A stretch of 48,388 nt of DNA from positions 1 through 48,388 of the forward strand of contig CAKRON010000009.1 of assembly GCA_934373455.1 (NCBI GenBank). The letters run 5' to 3'. The notes under the pieces were generated by a model. It made no database searches. It saw nothing but the letters and a program-made list of their open reading frames with translations, and was not told the DNA's origin. Made by a program: the position numbers and the translations under genes. Origin of the DNA: an uncultured Marvinbryantia sp. Lineage in GTDB: Bacteria > Bacillota > Clostridia > Lachnospirales > Lachnospiraceae. This document shows positions 23,345 through 32,043 of the stretch, piece after piece (within the stretch, counting starts at the first letter, position 1; the number at the start of each line of letters is the position of its first letter).

Positions 23345-24256
23345 ATGGCAAACAATACGATATTTGATGATGTTTTTCAGACCATAAAAGAGAAAATGCC
23401 TGAGTTGACAATACCGTTAATCAATGAAGTATTTGGAACTGATTATCCTGCAGATACTGCTATTGTACAGGGGAAAAATGAGCATCATACGACCAATGGA
23501 AAAATAATAACAGATTCTTACCTGATAATAGGTACATGTAGATATCATCTGGAGTGTCAGAGTACAGAAGACAATAAGATGGTATTACGGATGATTGAAT
23601 ACGATTTTGCAATCGGGTTAGAATATGCACAGAAGGAAGAAGAAAAATATAGAATTCATTTACCGCATTCCTGTGTATTATATTTGCGCGGTGATAATCC
23701 GTTATCTTCGCAGAATCTGGAACTGGTATTGCCTGACGGACGTTCCATTGAATACAGAGTACCAGTTATAAGAATGGAATGGTATTCCATAGAAAATATA
23801 CTTCAGAAGCATTTGACAATGTTGCTTCCATTTTATGTAATGCGTTATGAAAAAGTAAAACTGGAAGATGAGGAACTATGCAAACAGTTATTTGAAGAAT
23901 ATGGATTAATTCAGAGATATCTGGAAGAAACATATTTACAGAAGGGACAGGAAAAAACCTTCCGTGATGTAATGGAATTGATTAATCGAATCACAAACTA
24001 TATTTTCTCAAAAACAGAAAATGTCAGAAAGGAGCTGGGTGAGATTATGGGTGGACAGGTTTTGGAACTGGAATCAGACAGACTGATAAAAAAAGGTGAG
24101 CAGATTGGATTAGAACGTGGAGAAACGGCTGTGACGAACCTGATGAAAAAACTGGTGGATGAGGATCGCATCGATGATCTGAAACGGATTGCCAGTGATA
24201 CAGAATACCGCAGAAAACTAATGCGAGAGATGCAGGAAGATATCAAAGAAGCATAA
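23345..24256 (+). CDS. Rpn-family recombination-promoting nuclease (PD-(D/E)XK)
   Basis: A 303-residue protein of the Rpn/PDDEXK_2 family often annotated as putative transposase. The N terminus (FDDVFQTIKEKMPELTIPLI) is family-typical. The nuclease core shows Asp in ITDSYLII and the E-x-Q form of the active site in HLECQS. The C-terminal half is helical and charged, ending LKRIASDTEYRRKLM and a short tail. AAGGAGAG precedes the ATG. Rpn proteins promote RecA-independent recombination in E. coli and are expanded in Lachnospiraceae; this copy appears intact, and its tail is the source of the homology in the chimera. Confidence 0.88.
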   Translation: MANNTIFDDVFQTIKEKMPELTIPLINEVFGTDYPADTAIVQGKNEHHTTNGKIITDSYLIIGTCRYHLECQSTEDNKMVLRMIEYDFAIGLEYAQKEEEKYRIHLPHSCVLYLRGDNPLSSQNLELVLPDGRSIEYRVPVIRMEWYSIENILQKHLTMLLPFYVMRYEKVKLEDEELCKQLFEEYGLIQRYLEETYLQKGQEKTFRDVMELINRITNYIFSKTENVRKELGEIMGGQVLELESDRLIKKGEQIGLERGETAVTNLMKKLVDEDRIDDLKRIASDTEYRRKLMREMQEDIKEA

Positions 24257-24260
24257 CAGA

Positions 24261-24291
24261 AAAGCCTGTCGGCAGAAAACCGGCAGGCTTT
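24261..24291. terminator. Bidirectional terminator between Rpn and EamA genes
   Basis: AAAGCCTGTCGG (24261-24272) pairs with CCGGCAGGCTTT (24280-24291) with one mismatch. T runs are present on both strands. Confidence 0.85.
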
Positions 24292-24309
24292 TAAAAGTGG
24301 ATGGATTGT

Positions 24310-25191
24310 CTATCCCTGTGTTGCATGGCGTTTGTTATACAGGAACATGAACAGGGATGCTCCGATAATCAGGACATAACCCAGAAAACTCAGCATATCA
24401 GGAATTTCTCCAAAGAACAGAAATCCAAGGATTGCTGTGAAGATGATCTGGCTGTAGTCGTAGATGGAGATCTCCCGTGCAGGAGCGCATTTGTATGCGG
24501 CAGTGATGGAGAACTGACCGCAGGCAGCGCCCAGTCCTGCACCGATCAGGATCAGAAACTGTTTTGGTGTAGGCATTACAAAATGAGCAGCAATCCAGGG
24601 AATTACGATTAGGGTAGAAAATGCTGAGAAGTAAAATACAATCACAGGTCCTTTCATATCGTACATACCCATTTTGCGCACCATGGTATAGGCAATTCCG
24701 GCGCCAAGTCCACCCAGGACACCCATCAGTGCAGGAAATACAGATACATTCTGAAAGCCAGGTTTTACGATGCACAGGCATCCGAAAAATGCCAGAATCA
24801 AACAGAAAAACTGAATCGGTTTGATTTTTTCTTTTAAAATAAAGTAAGAAAAGATAATTGCAAAAAACGGAGACAGTTTATTTAAGATGTTTGCATTGGC
24901 AAGTAACAGATGGTCAATGGCATAAAAGTTACACAGAATACCGGTTGTTCCGCACGCACAGCGGATAAACAAAGGGAATCGGCATTCCTTTTTTACAGTC
25001 AGAGGAACTTTGTCACGAATCAGAACACCGGCTGCGAAGATTGCGGCAACCAGATTACGGAAAAAGCTTTTTTCTACAGAAGGCAGATCGCCGGACAGAC
25101 GGACAAAGAAGCTCATAAATCCGAACCCCAGGGCTGCAAGCAAGATGAACAGGATACCTTTCACATAATTATCATGTTTGGTTTTAGTCAT
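24310..25191 (-). CDS. EamA-family (DMT superfamily) transporter
   Basis: A 293-residue integral membrane protein with about ten hydrophobic helices arranged as two EamA repeats. The first repeat starts GILFILLAALGFGFMSFFVR; the second follows MGVLGGLGAGIAYTMVRKM. The family exports small metabolites such as amino acids or nucleosides; specificity cannot be read here. The frame opens at a GTG at 25200, but the ATG at 25191 fits better with AAAGAGTG upstream. It is a single-gene unit with its own promoter. Confidence 0.9.
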   Translation of the reverse strand: MTKTKHDNYVKGILFILLAALGFGFMSFFVRLSGDLPSVEKSFFRNLVAAIFAAGVLIRDKVPLTVKKECRFPLFIRCACGTTGILCNFYAIDHLLLANANILNKLSPFFAIIFSYFILKEKIKPIQFFCLILAFFGCLCIVKPGFQNVSVFPALMGVLGGLGAGIAYTMVRKMGMYDMKGPVIVFYFSAFSTLIVIPWIAAHFVMPTPKQFLILIGAGLGAACGQFSITAAYKCAPAREISIYDYSQIIFTAILGFLFFGEIPDMLSFLGYVLIIGASLFMFLYNKRHATQG

Positions 25192-25227
25192 AATATTCAC
25201 TCTTTCTATATTAAATTTTCAGATGTC

Positions 25228-25257
25228 AGTATACTACCGGTAAATAGCAGAAGTCAA
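25228..25257 (-). promoter_or_regulatory. Promoter of the EamA transporter gene
   Basis: On the reverse strand TTGACT (plus 25252-25257), 18 bases, TATACT (plus 25228-25233), about 37 bases before the start codon. Confidence 0.65.
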
Positions 25258-25284
25258 ATGGAACAAGGTTGTATTTTCCTGTAA

Positions 25285-25911
25285 ATCAAGTTTATTTTAA
25301 TATTTTTATGCCTGAATCTGGTTGTGATTTTCTTTTTTTCGCCGTATCAGGGCAGTAAAATTTATGGAACTCAGACCAATCTCTGTCATTTGTTTGGAAA
25401 CTATACTGTGACGAAAGAACAGCTGTTTTATGAATTTAACATTATGTTAAAATATTTTACTGTGACGCCTGCGGTATTGATGTTTATCTGTACCACAAAT
25501 CCCAGTGAGTTTGCAGCATCGTTGAATCGCATTGGGATTCCGTATCATGTAGGATATTCTGTGGCGATTGCTCTTCGTTACATTCCGGATGTACAGGAAG
25601 ATTTTACAAGGATCAAAAATGCTCAGGCGGCCAGAGGAATAGAGATGTCTTCGAAAGCTTCGTTATTTTCCAGAATAAAAAATACAGCGACCATATTACT
25701 GCCGCTTATTTTTACTGGGATGGAACGAATTGATACCATTAGCAATGCGATGGAACTGAGACGGTTTGGTTTGCATAAAAAAAGAACCTGGTATTCCGGA
25801 AGACCATTAAAGAAATCAGATTATGCAGTAATGCTCTTTTTAGTTGTATTCAGTGTCGGAGCATTGATACTGACGTTCCGGAATGGAAGCAGGTTCTATA
25901 ATCCATTTTAA
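25285..25911 (+). pseudogene. ecfT: 5'-truncated energy-coupling factor transmembrane protein (EcfT)
   Basis: The frame is open from just after a TAA at 25282-25284 and reads straight into a membrane helix (IKFILIFLCLNLVVIFFFS) with no start codon or ribosome site. The rest is a good EcfT: TM helices, NAQAARGIEMS (first Ala-Arg-Gly coupling motif) and ELRRFGLHKKRTW (second coupling region). A GTG at 25324 could start a 195-residue product. Family members are about 260 residues, so roughly the first 60-70 residues, including helix 1, are gone. No EcfA ATPase genes or substrate-binding component lie nearby. I call it a remnant. Confidence 0.75.
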
Positions 25912-25920
25912 ATGTTTAAA

Positions 25921-26325
25921 TCACACCTTCACTTCAAAGTCTTTGTGACACTTTGGACAGTTGGTCATATGTTTTCCCTTTACTTTAGGAAGACGGATGG
26001 TAGTATGGCAGTACGGACACTTGCGATATACGTGAGTGTTGCGGTCCTGCCATTTTCTTTTCTGCAAACGGAAGAAGCGTGCTGCCTTATTGTATTGATC
26101 CATGTAGTAACGGTTTTCTTTCTGGCGTGCTTCAAAGTTCCTGGAGAGACATCTGTACAGAAAGAAGATAACAACAATCAGCCCCAGTGTATAGAAGATG
26201 CTGCTTCTGGTTGCCAGATTTAAGACAAAAAAGGCAAGGTAGACAACAAATAATGCCTGACCCAGCTGATCCATGCCGTAGCGGCCCTGGAGAAAACGAT
26301 TCAAAGCGTCTTTTAATTTGTTCAT
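25921..26325 (-). CDS. Two-helix membrane protein with C-terminal zinc ribbon
   Basis: A 134-residue protein, last gene of the Hsp70 operon. Two membrane helices (about 22-40 and 42-58) are followed by a basic amphipathic stretch (FEARQKENRYYMDQYNKAAR) and a C-terminal zinc ribbon with CPYC and CPKC knuckles. The Lys/Arg-rich segment after helix 2 places the ribbon inside the cell. AAGGAGG lies 12 bases before the ATG, a rather long spacing. Its location suggests that it recruits the chaperone pair to the membrane, which is inference only. Confidence 0.8.
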   Translation of the reverse strand: MNKLKDALNRFLQGRYGMDQLGQALFVVYLAFFVLNLATRSSIFYTLGLIVVIFFLYRCLSRNFEARQKENRYYMDQYNKAARFFRLQKRKWQDRNTHVYRKCPYCHTTIRLPKVKGKHMTNCPKCHKDFEVKV

Positions 26326-26342
26326 GATAAAGTGAATCCTCC

Positions 26343-27236
26343 TTATAAATATTCTTCCGGATCAATCTGAGCCGGGTTGCCCATTGCAGAATCTCCAACA
26401 CTGCCTGAGTGTGAGGAATTATTAGGTACCTCATAGTTAAAACTGTTGTTTGGTGTAGTAGGGTAGGTTCCGTAGCTGCGGAATCCACAGCAGCTGCCGC
26501 CGCCACACAATGCACAGAATAGATTGATGACAATATAATACCAACAGCAGCTGTGTGTAGCACTGAACGTATGACCGAAGGTCTGGCTTTGCTCTGTGAA
26601 GACACGACCGCCGGACTGCATCTGATTCAGAAGCTGACGATATTGCATGTTATTTGGCTCCATCTGAACTGCTGTTTTAATATGAGATAGGGCAGTTACC
26701 TGATTGCCCGTATTGTAGTTTGCAATAGCACTTAAAAAATACCATTCTGCATTTTTCACTGATATCGTGCTTAGCACATGCAAAGCTTCGGCATAACAGT
26801 GATTTCGGATATAGTGCCTTACAGTATCCAAAGGAGACGGCTGACCGGAATGATTCTGCTGCTGTTGCTGCCAGTTGCCAAATCCACCAAATGCCTCCCA
26901 GAAAGCACCAAATGGATCATCGCCGTAAGGATTGCTGTCGTTTCCATACGAACCATTGCCATAGGAACCATTTCCATAAGAGTTTCCACCATACGAGGAT
27001 CCACCATAAGATGAACCGCCATAGGAAGAACTGCTTCCGTAGGATGTGCTGCCGGCATTCCCGCTTTTTATCTGATTATAGGCGGCATTGATTTCACTCA
27101 TTTTCTGAGCCGCAGCTTCGTCACCGGGATTCAGATCCGGATGATATTTCTTTGCCAGCTTGCGATATGCTTTTGTAACTTCCTCTTCAGAGGCACCATG
27201 TGGTACACCAAGTACCTCATAAGGATCATGTGTCAT
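26343..27236 (-). CDS. J-domain protein with Gly/Ser/Tyr-rich linker
   Basis: A 297-residue DnaJ-like protein. The J domain is at 1-62 with the HPD tripeptide ([11 protein letters not shown]). A low-complexity region of YGGSS and YGNGS units (about 65-115) replaces the usual G/F region. There is no CxxCxGxG zinc finger. A TPR-like helical part ([39 protein letters not shown]) follows, then a hydrophobic Cys-rich segment ([18 protein letters not shown]) that could be membrane-associated. Its ATG overlaps the stop of the DUF5685 gene by 4 bases (ATGA). It should stimulate ATP hydrolysis of the Hsp70 encoded in the same operon. Confidence 0.92.
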   Translation of the reverse strand: MTHDPYEVLGVPHGASEEEVTKAYRKLAKKYHPDLNPGDEAAAQKMSEINAAYNQIKSGNAGSTSYGSSSSYGGSSYGGSSYGGNSYGNGSYGNGSYGNDSNPYGDDPFGAFWEAFGGFGNWQQQQQNHSGQPSPLDTVRHYIRNHCYAEALHVLSTISVKNAEWYFLSAIANYNTGNQVTALSHIKTAVQMEPNNMQYRQLLNQMQSGGRVFTEQSQTFGHTFSATHSCCWYYIVINLFCALCGGGSCCGFRSYGTYPTTPNNSFNYEVPNNSSHSGSVGDSAMGNPAQIDPEEYL

Positions 27237-28048
27237 TTTTTCTTTACACCCCTCTTTTTGTATAACTCGTACTTAATGAGAACTCCAGAAAAAAGGATGT
27301 TTTCAATAATTGCACGGTCTTTTTGAAAATTCAGAGCCTGATAAGATGAGACTACATCAGACATTAACATATGCAGTATATCATCAAATTCATTTTTTTG
27401 ACAGATCACAAGTGGATTATAGCTCTGTTTTTTTAAATCTTTTTTTAAATCCATGCAGGCATCCAGGATATAAATATATTTTCCAAGCGCCTTACCGAAT
27501 GAACGGAGCCGTTCATCAAGGGAATCATGAAATGGAACAAATATTTCGCCCATCAGTTCTCCAAAGCAGTTTGCCGGAATATCCGGTATCAGGATATTAT
27601 CTTTCTCAATTTTGGAAAGTTCTGTTAGTTTCTGACGGATGACGGAACACTGTCGTGGAAAATTTTCCTCAACTTTTTTACATTCTTTTTCAAAAAGCCG
27701 GGCTTCTCCAAGGGATAAAAGATTCTTATCATCATTCCAGTCATCTAACATATTATAGTAGGCCAGATAAATATTCATGTCAGCTGCATAGTCGAGGATC
27801 TCACTTTTTAAGTATTCCTGTTTTTTCAGTGGATGAATACGGCATTTCTGTTTATGAAGTGATTCCGGGGCATCATATACAGCAGAAAGAAACAGGGCAA
27901 GGAACGTCATATCATAAGTAAGTGTCATTCTGCAAAGGGAATTGTGTCTGTTTCCAAGTGCTCTGCAAAGTCCGCAATAATAGGATTGGTAACGGTATCG
28001 GTCTTCTTCCCGAAGTTGTTCCATATTTGCTAATATATATCCGAACAT
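27233..28048 (-). CDS. DUF5685-family protein
   Basis: A 271-residue helical protein. The N terminus [20 protein letters not shown], then [11 protein letters not shown], and the [20 protein letters not shown] block are the marks of the DUF5685 family as I recall it. The acidic DDWNDD and DACMDLKKD motifs recall the Asp-rich motifs of isoprenoid-type all-helical enzymes, but that is only a resemblance. It lies 15 bases after the Hsp70 gene and overlaps the J-domain gene, so it is an integral part of the chaperone operon. Function unknown. Confidence 0.8.
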   Translation of the reverse strand: MFGYILANMEQLREEDRYRYQSYYCGLCRALGNRHNSLCRMTLTYDMTFLALFLSAVYDAPESLHKQKCRIHPLKKQEYLKSEILDYAADMNIYLAYYNMLDDWNDDKNLLSLGEARLFEKECKKVEENFPRQCSVIRQKLTELSKIEKDNILIPDIPANCFGELMGEIFVPFHDSLDERLRSFGKALGKYIYILDACMDLKKDLKKQSYNPLVICQKNEFDDILHMLMSDVVSSYQALNFQKDRAIIENILFSGVLIKYELYKKRGVKKK

Positions 28049-28063
28049 ATGAACTGCTACTCC

Positions 28064-29614
28064 TTATTCTTTCTTTTTACGCCATGGGCGTTTCTTCTGT
28101 CCAGCGGCTTCACGACGCTTTTGATCTTCTTCTTCATACATCTTAGCTTCATAGATGGCCCGGTCAATTTCGTCTTTACTCAGATTAGAGGAAGCTGTGA
28201 TTGTAATTTCCTGACTCTTTCCGGTACCAAGATCTTTTGCGGATACATTCACAATACCATTGGCATCAATCGCAAAAGTGACTTCAATCTGAGGCACACC
28301 GCGTCTGGCACGTTTAATGCCTTTCAGGTGGAATTCGCCGATTAGTTTATTATCTCTGGTCATCTGGCGTTCGCCCTGGAATACTTTAATATCTACAGTA
28401 GTCTGAAAACTGGCAGCTGTAGTGTAGATCTGACTTTTGGTAATTGGAATGGTAGTATTGCGGTCAATTATTTTGGAATATATACCGCCGACAGTCTCAA
28501 TACCAAGGGAAAGCGGCGTGACATCCAGAAGAAGCAGACCTGTCACTTCACCGGCAAGAACCCCGCCCTGAAGTGATGCTCCCATAGCAACACATTCATC
28601 CGGATTGATGCCTTTGAAAGGAGCTTTTCCCATAAACTTACGAATTGCCTCCTGGACAGCAGGAATCCGGCTGGAACCACCTACCAGAAGAACTTTGGAG
28701 ATGGAGGCAGGAGTCAGTCCGGCATCTGAGATTGCCTGGCGAACAGGATCCATAGTCTGTGCTACCAGATGGGAAGTAAGGTAATCAAAAAGACCACGGG
28801 TCAGGCTTGTTTCATAGTGGACCGGACCGTTTTTTGTCTGAGTCAGGAATGGAAGATTGACAGAGGTTTCTGTCATAGAACTCAGATCAATTTTTGCTGT
28901 TTCCGCAGCTTCTTTTAAACGGGACAGTACGGCAATGTCTTTGCGCACGTCACATTTATATTCTTTTTTAAGTTCTGAAATAAAATGATCTACCAGAACC
29001 TGATCAAAATCATCACCACCAAGATGATTGTTGCCGGCAGTGGCAAGTACTTCAATAACACCGTTATTAATATCCAGAATAGAGACATCAAAAGTACCGC
29101 CGCCCAGATCGAAGACCATGATCTTTTGAGGTTCTTCTTTATCGATACCATAAGCGAGAGCAGCAGCAGTAGGCTCATTGATAATACGCTGCACATTCAA
29201 TCCCGCAATAGTACCTGCATCTTTGGTAGCCTGTCGCTGGGCGTCAGTAAAATAGGCAGGTACAGTGATTACAGCATCGGTAACTTCCTCTCCAAGATAA
29301 TCACAGGCATCGTTCTTCAGCTGCTGAAGAATCATGGCTGAAATCTCCTGAGGTGAGTAGGATTTCCCATCAATGTTCACATGATAATCACTGCCCATAT
29401 GACGTTTGATAGAGCTGATTGTGCGATCCGGATTCACGACTGCCTGTCGTCTGGCATTCTGACCGATCAGGCGTTCTCCGGTTTTGGTAAAAGCGACAAC
29501 AGAAGGAGTGGTTCTGCTGCCGCTTTCATTAGGTATAATGACACTTTCTCCGCCTTCCATTACGGCAACGCAGGAGTTGGTAGTGCCTAAATCAATTCCA
29601 ATAAGTTTTGACAT
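28064..29614 (-). CDS. Short Hsp70 (DnaK-like) chaperone
   Basis: A 516-residue Hsp70. The nucleotide-binding domain has [36 protein letters not shown] and [18 protein letters not shown]. The substrate-binding beta domain follows ([12 protein letters not shown], then the [14 protein letters not shown] region). The protein then stops about 100 residues earlier than canonical DnaK (600-640): the helical lid is cut to one helix and the end is basic ([11 protein letters not shown]) instead of acidic. The frame extends upstream to 29698, but the ATG at 29614 with GGAGAA upstream gives the correct family start. Without grpE nearby and with a specialised J protein, this is a dedicated Hsp70 paralogue, not the housekeeping gene. 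Confidence 0.93.
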   Translation of the reverse strand: MSKLIGIDLGTTNSCVAVMEGGESVIIPNESGSRTTPSVVAFTKTGERLIGQNARRQAVVNPDRTISSIKRHMGSDYHVNIDGKSYSPQEISAMILQQLKNDACDYLGEEVTDAVITVPAYFTDAQRQATKDAGTIAGLNVQRIINEPTAAALAYGIDKEEPQKIMVFDLGGGTFDVSILDINNGVIEVLATAGNNHLGGDDFDQVLVDHFISELKKEYKCDVRKDIAVLSRLKEAAETAKIDLSSMTETSVNLPFLTQTKNGPVHYETSLTRGLFDYLTSHLVAQTMDPVRQAISDAGLTPASISKVLLVGGSSRIPAVQEAIRKFMGKAPFKGINPDECVAMGASLQGGVLAGEVTGLLLLDVTPLSLGIETVGGIYSKIIDRNTTIPITKSQIYTTAASFQTTVDIKVFQGERQMTRDNKLIGEFHLKGIKRARRGVPQIEVTFAIDANGIVNVSAKDLGTGKSQEITITASSNLSKDEIDRAIYEAKMYEEEDQKRREAAGQKKRPWRKKKE

Positions 29615-29647
29615 AATAGCTTCTCCAATACATAAAATTCTTTTTTT

Positions 29648-29677
29648 ATAGTATCTCGAAAAGTAGTTGAATGTCAA
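29648..29677 (-). promoter_or_regulatory. Promoter of the Hsp70 operon
   Basis: On the reverse strand a consensus TTGACA (plus 29672-29677), 18 bases, TACTAT (plus 29648-29653). No CIRCE-like inverted repeat is visible, so HrcA control is not indicated. Confidence 0.65.
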
Positions 29678-29727
29678 TATTCGTGCATAAACTGCCAATT
29701 AAATAAAAAGAAAAAAAGCATAAATAT

Positions 29728-30843
29728 TTATTTCAGATATTGTTGAACAATGCTCTGCATCTGTTCCCATTTATCTTCCATATCAGCCACAAGCTTAAAC
29801 TGAGTGCGGGCGCGGTCCAGGTTGTGTGTCGGATACGCGGTCTTAAAATATACATCGCCGGAAAGGTAATCCGTCAGAAAACGCATACCACATTCATAAG
29901 TCATAACTTTGGCACCAAGCGGCAGACATTCAATTTCTTTGTCGGTCAGAATACCGTCACATCCTTCGATGAAGCCTCTTGTATAGACATCGTATAAATT
30001 CAGATCACAGGAAACTTTGGACAGATCCTTTTCGTCCTCGGCAGCTGTGCTTGCACCGAAGCGGATAGAATCTCCAAAATCATTAATAGCAAGACCAGGC
30101 ATGACGGTGTCCAGATCTATGACACAGAGCCCCTTTTTGGTAGTCTCATCAATTAAGACATTATTGGACTTGGTATCATTGTGGGTAACGCGTAGTGGGA
30201 GAATCCCCTGTTCCTGAAGATCTCCCAGGATGCATGCCACATCATAACGGTCTTTTACAAACTGAATTTCACTCTGAACATCAGCGGCTCTCTGACACAC
30301 ATCTTTTGCCAAAGCTTCTTCAAATGCTGCAAAACGGGATTTTGTATCATGGAAGCCGGCAATGGTCTCATGGAGAGTGTCAGCAGGGAAATCAGCCAGC
30401 ATTTTTTGAAAATGACCAAAAGCAACAGCACTTTCATAAAAATCTTCTGCGTTGCTGAGTTCTTCCAAAGCATAAGCATTTTCAACAAAATGATAAGCTC
30501 TCCAGTATTCGCCATAACTGTCAATAAAATACGGTTCTCCGGTTCTGGCGCGGACAAAGTCCAGAGTCTCACGCCGAGGATCGCCGCCCTGTTTCAAAAT
30601 CTGTTCCTTCAGATAGTCTGTTACGTGAAGGATATTCTCCATTAATGAAACCGGATCAGTAAATACGGTCCGGTTCATGTGCTGAAGAGAGTAGCGAACA
30701 ACAGAGCCGTTCTCATCAAATTCTATCATGTAAGTGTCATTGATATGACCATTTCCGCATGGTTTGCAGTTAAGAAACGTTCCAGGGATATGAAATCCCT
30801 GGATCGCTTCCTGTCTTCCGGCAGCTAAAGTATCCTGACTCAT
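29728..30843 (-). CDS. N-acetylhexosamine 1-kinase-like phosphotransferase, paralogue 1
   Basis: A 371-residue kinase of the aminoglycoside-phosphotransferase fold, like NahK of bifidobacteria, which phosphorylates GlcNAc/GalNAc at C1. Visible motifs are CGNGHINDTYMIE near residue 29, the Brenner-type catalytic loop LRVTHNDTKSNNVLID, the metal-binding GLCVIDLDTVMPG, and NDFGDSIRFGASTAAEDE. It is the last gene after the nucleotidyltransferase; the stop of that gene directly precedes the ATG, with GGGAGGA upstream. A second, clearly paralogous copy lies at 32044-33153. The sugar specificity is inferred from the family only. Confidence 0.85.
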   Translation of the reverse strand: MSQDTLAAGRQEAIQGFHIPGTFLNCKPCGNGHINDTYMIEFDENGSVVRYSLQHMNRTVFTDPVSLMENILHVTDYLKEQILKQGGDPRRETLDFVRARTGEPYFIDSYGEYWRAYHFVENAYALEELSNAEDFYESAVAFGHFQKMLADFPADTLHETIAGFHDTKSRFAAFEEALAKDVCQRAADVQSEIQFVKDRYDVACILGDLQEQGILPLRVTHNDTKSNNVLIDETTKKGLCVIDLDTVMPGLAINDFGDSIRFGASTAAEDEKDLSKVSCDLNLYDVYTRGFIEGCDGILTDKEIECLPLGAKVMTYECGMRFLTDYLSGDVYFKTAYPTHNLDRARTQFKLVADMEDKWEQMQSIVQQYLK

Positions 30844-31767
30844 CTATTGATCCTCCCATAACTTCTGAGGGTAAAGTCCGGAATCTTTCAGTGCCTGAAT
30901 TGCTTTTACAACGAAAGCTTTATCTTCTTTGTAAGTAACTCCGTACCATTTATCTTCTGTTTTTAAAACCTGAACCGTCGCTTTACCTTCCTGAATCAGG
31001 TCATCGACTGCAAATGGAAGGAAGTATTCGCATTTCAGAGGATTTTCATCCAGATTCTTCTTTAAGAACTCCGGGAATCCTTTTTTCAGTTCTTCCATCA
31101 GACTCTTCTGGAATCCCCACATATTCATTGATACAATGCTTCCGGCTGGAATCTCTGTCCAGGTAGCACCGTCATCTTCAGTATAAGCAGTGACATCTCC
31201 ACGTTTTTCAATGTGAGTACGTTCATGAATGGTCTGCAGTACGCCGTCTTCATTGGTAACACATACACCTCTGGCTACATGTCCGTTTTCAGTCAGTGTA
31301 TTTTCCAGAATATATCCGACCATGGCATAGCGATACTTATCATCATCAGGATGAGTACTCAGGTAGTCATAGATCAGCTGATATGCTTTGCTTCCGTAAT
31401 AGTCATCTGCATTGATAACTGCAAAAGGACCGTCAACATATGGAAGAGCAGAGAGTACAGCATGGGCAGTACCAAATGGTTTTACACGGCCTTCCGGAAC
31501 AGTGAAGCCCTCTGGAAGTTCCAGATTCTGATATGCATATTCTACTTCTACCAGTTTTGAAATACGATCTCCGATACGAGATTTGAAATCTGCTTCAATT
31601 TCTTTCTTTATAACAAAAATGACTTTCTGAAATCCGGCACGAACTGCATCATAGATAGAAAAATCCATAATGATATGTCCCTGCGCATCTACAGGATCAA
31701 TCTGCTTTAATCCACCGTAACGACTGCCCATACCAGCAGCCATAATAATCAAAGTTGGTTTATTCAT
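30844..31767 (-). CDS. Sugar-1-phosphate nucleotidyltransferase
   Basis: A 307-residue nucleotidyltransferase. The N terminus MNKPTLIIMAAGMGSRYGGL has the G-x-G-x-R signature with a following Lys (LKQID), and AVINADDYYGSKAY is the metal-binding NADD motif. It should condense a sugar-1-phosphate with UTP (or another NTP) to a nucleotide sugar and pyrophosphate. Its place beside two hexosamine-1-kinase-like genes says it uses their product. AAAGGAGA precedes the ATG. It is separated from the upstream kinase by a structured element and terminator. Confidence 0.87.
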   Translation of the reverse strand: MNKPTLIIMAAGMGSRYGGLKQIDPVDAQGHIIMDFSIYDAVRAGFQKVIFVIKKEIEADFKSRIGDRISKLVEVEYAYQNLELPEGFTVPEGRVKPFGTAHAVLSALPYVDGPFAVINADDYYGSKAYQLIYDYLSTHPDDDKYRYAMVGYILENTLTENGHVARGVCVTNEDGVLQTIHERTHIEKRGDVTAYTEDDGATWTEIPAGSIVSMNMWGFQKSLMEELKKGFPEFLKKNLDENPLKCEYFLPFAVDDLIQEGKATVQVLKTEDKWYGVTYKEDKAFVVKAIQALKDSGLYPQKLWEDQ

Positions 31768-31830
31768 AACATGTCTCCTTTAAGATATTCAATCTTTTTT
31801 ATTCTAACACTTGCCAGATGGTTTGTCCAG

Positions 31831-31858
31831 AAAACCCGTGACTGCTGTCACGGGTTTT
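31831..31858 (-). terminator. Terminator at the end of the structured RNA element
   Basis: AAAACCCGTGAC (31831-31842) pairs perfectly with GTCACGGGTTTT (31847-31858). Read on the reverse strand, the 3' arm ends in four T residues. It closes the structured region coming from the second kinase gene. Confidence 0.8.
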
Positions 31859-32043
31859 AATTTTTATATCAGTTCAAGAATGCCTCGGCATTCTTGCTGC
31901 GAGATGCGCGTCATGCAAAGCATGACATATTTCTTTTGCGCATCTCTGCAATCCTGCCGGAGGCTATATCAGATGGGGGATTGACTCCCACCACTGATAC
32001 TAATTTGCTCCTCATCACCTGAAGAGGTGGGAGTCATCTCACA
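31859..32043 (-). ncRNA. Candidate structured RNA (multi-stem element, possibly of the raiA type)
   Basis: This interval has no ORF but several perfect stems: TGACTCCCACC (31982-31992) with GGTGGGAGTCA (32026-32036); GAGATGCGC (31901-31909) with GCGCATCTC (31938-31946), enclosing GTCATGC/GCATGAC (31910-31926); and CAAGAATGCC (31875-31884) with GGCATTCTTG (31887-31896). It lies directly after the second kinase gene and runs into an intrinsic terminator on the reverse strand. The compact GC-rich stems joined by conserved-looking single strands look like a folded RNA rather than a mobile repeat. From memory the GGTGGGAGTC and GATATAGCCTCCGG blocks recall the clostridial raiA RNA motif; I cannot verify this. 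No raiA gene is adjacent. Orientation rests on the terminator. Confidence 0.6.

Noticed and set aside
26930..27050. Short tandem repeats that look like a small array
   Set aside because: They are YGGSS/YGNGS codon repeats inside the J-domain protein gene, not CRISPR; there are no spacers of constant length.
28985..29341. Plus-strand 118-codon frame within the Hsp70 gene
   Set aside because: Antisense to conserved Hsp70 motifs; no start signals and no family features.
31859..32043. Interpretation as an insertion-sequence end or REP element
   Set aside because: No transposase, no target duplication seen, and the element runs directly into an intrinsic terminator in one orientation, which fits an RNA better; a genome copy count would decide.
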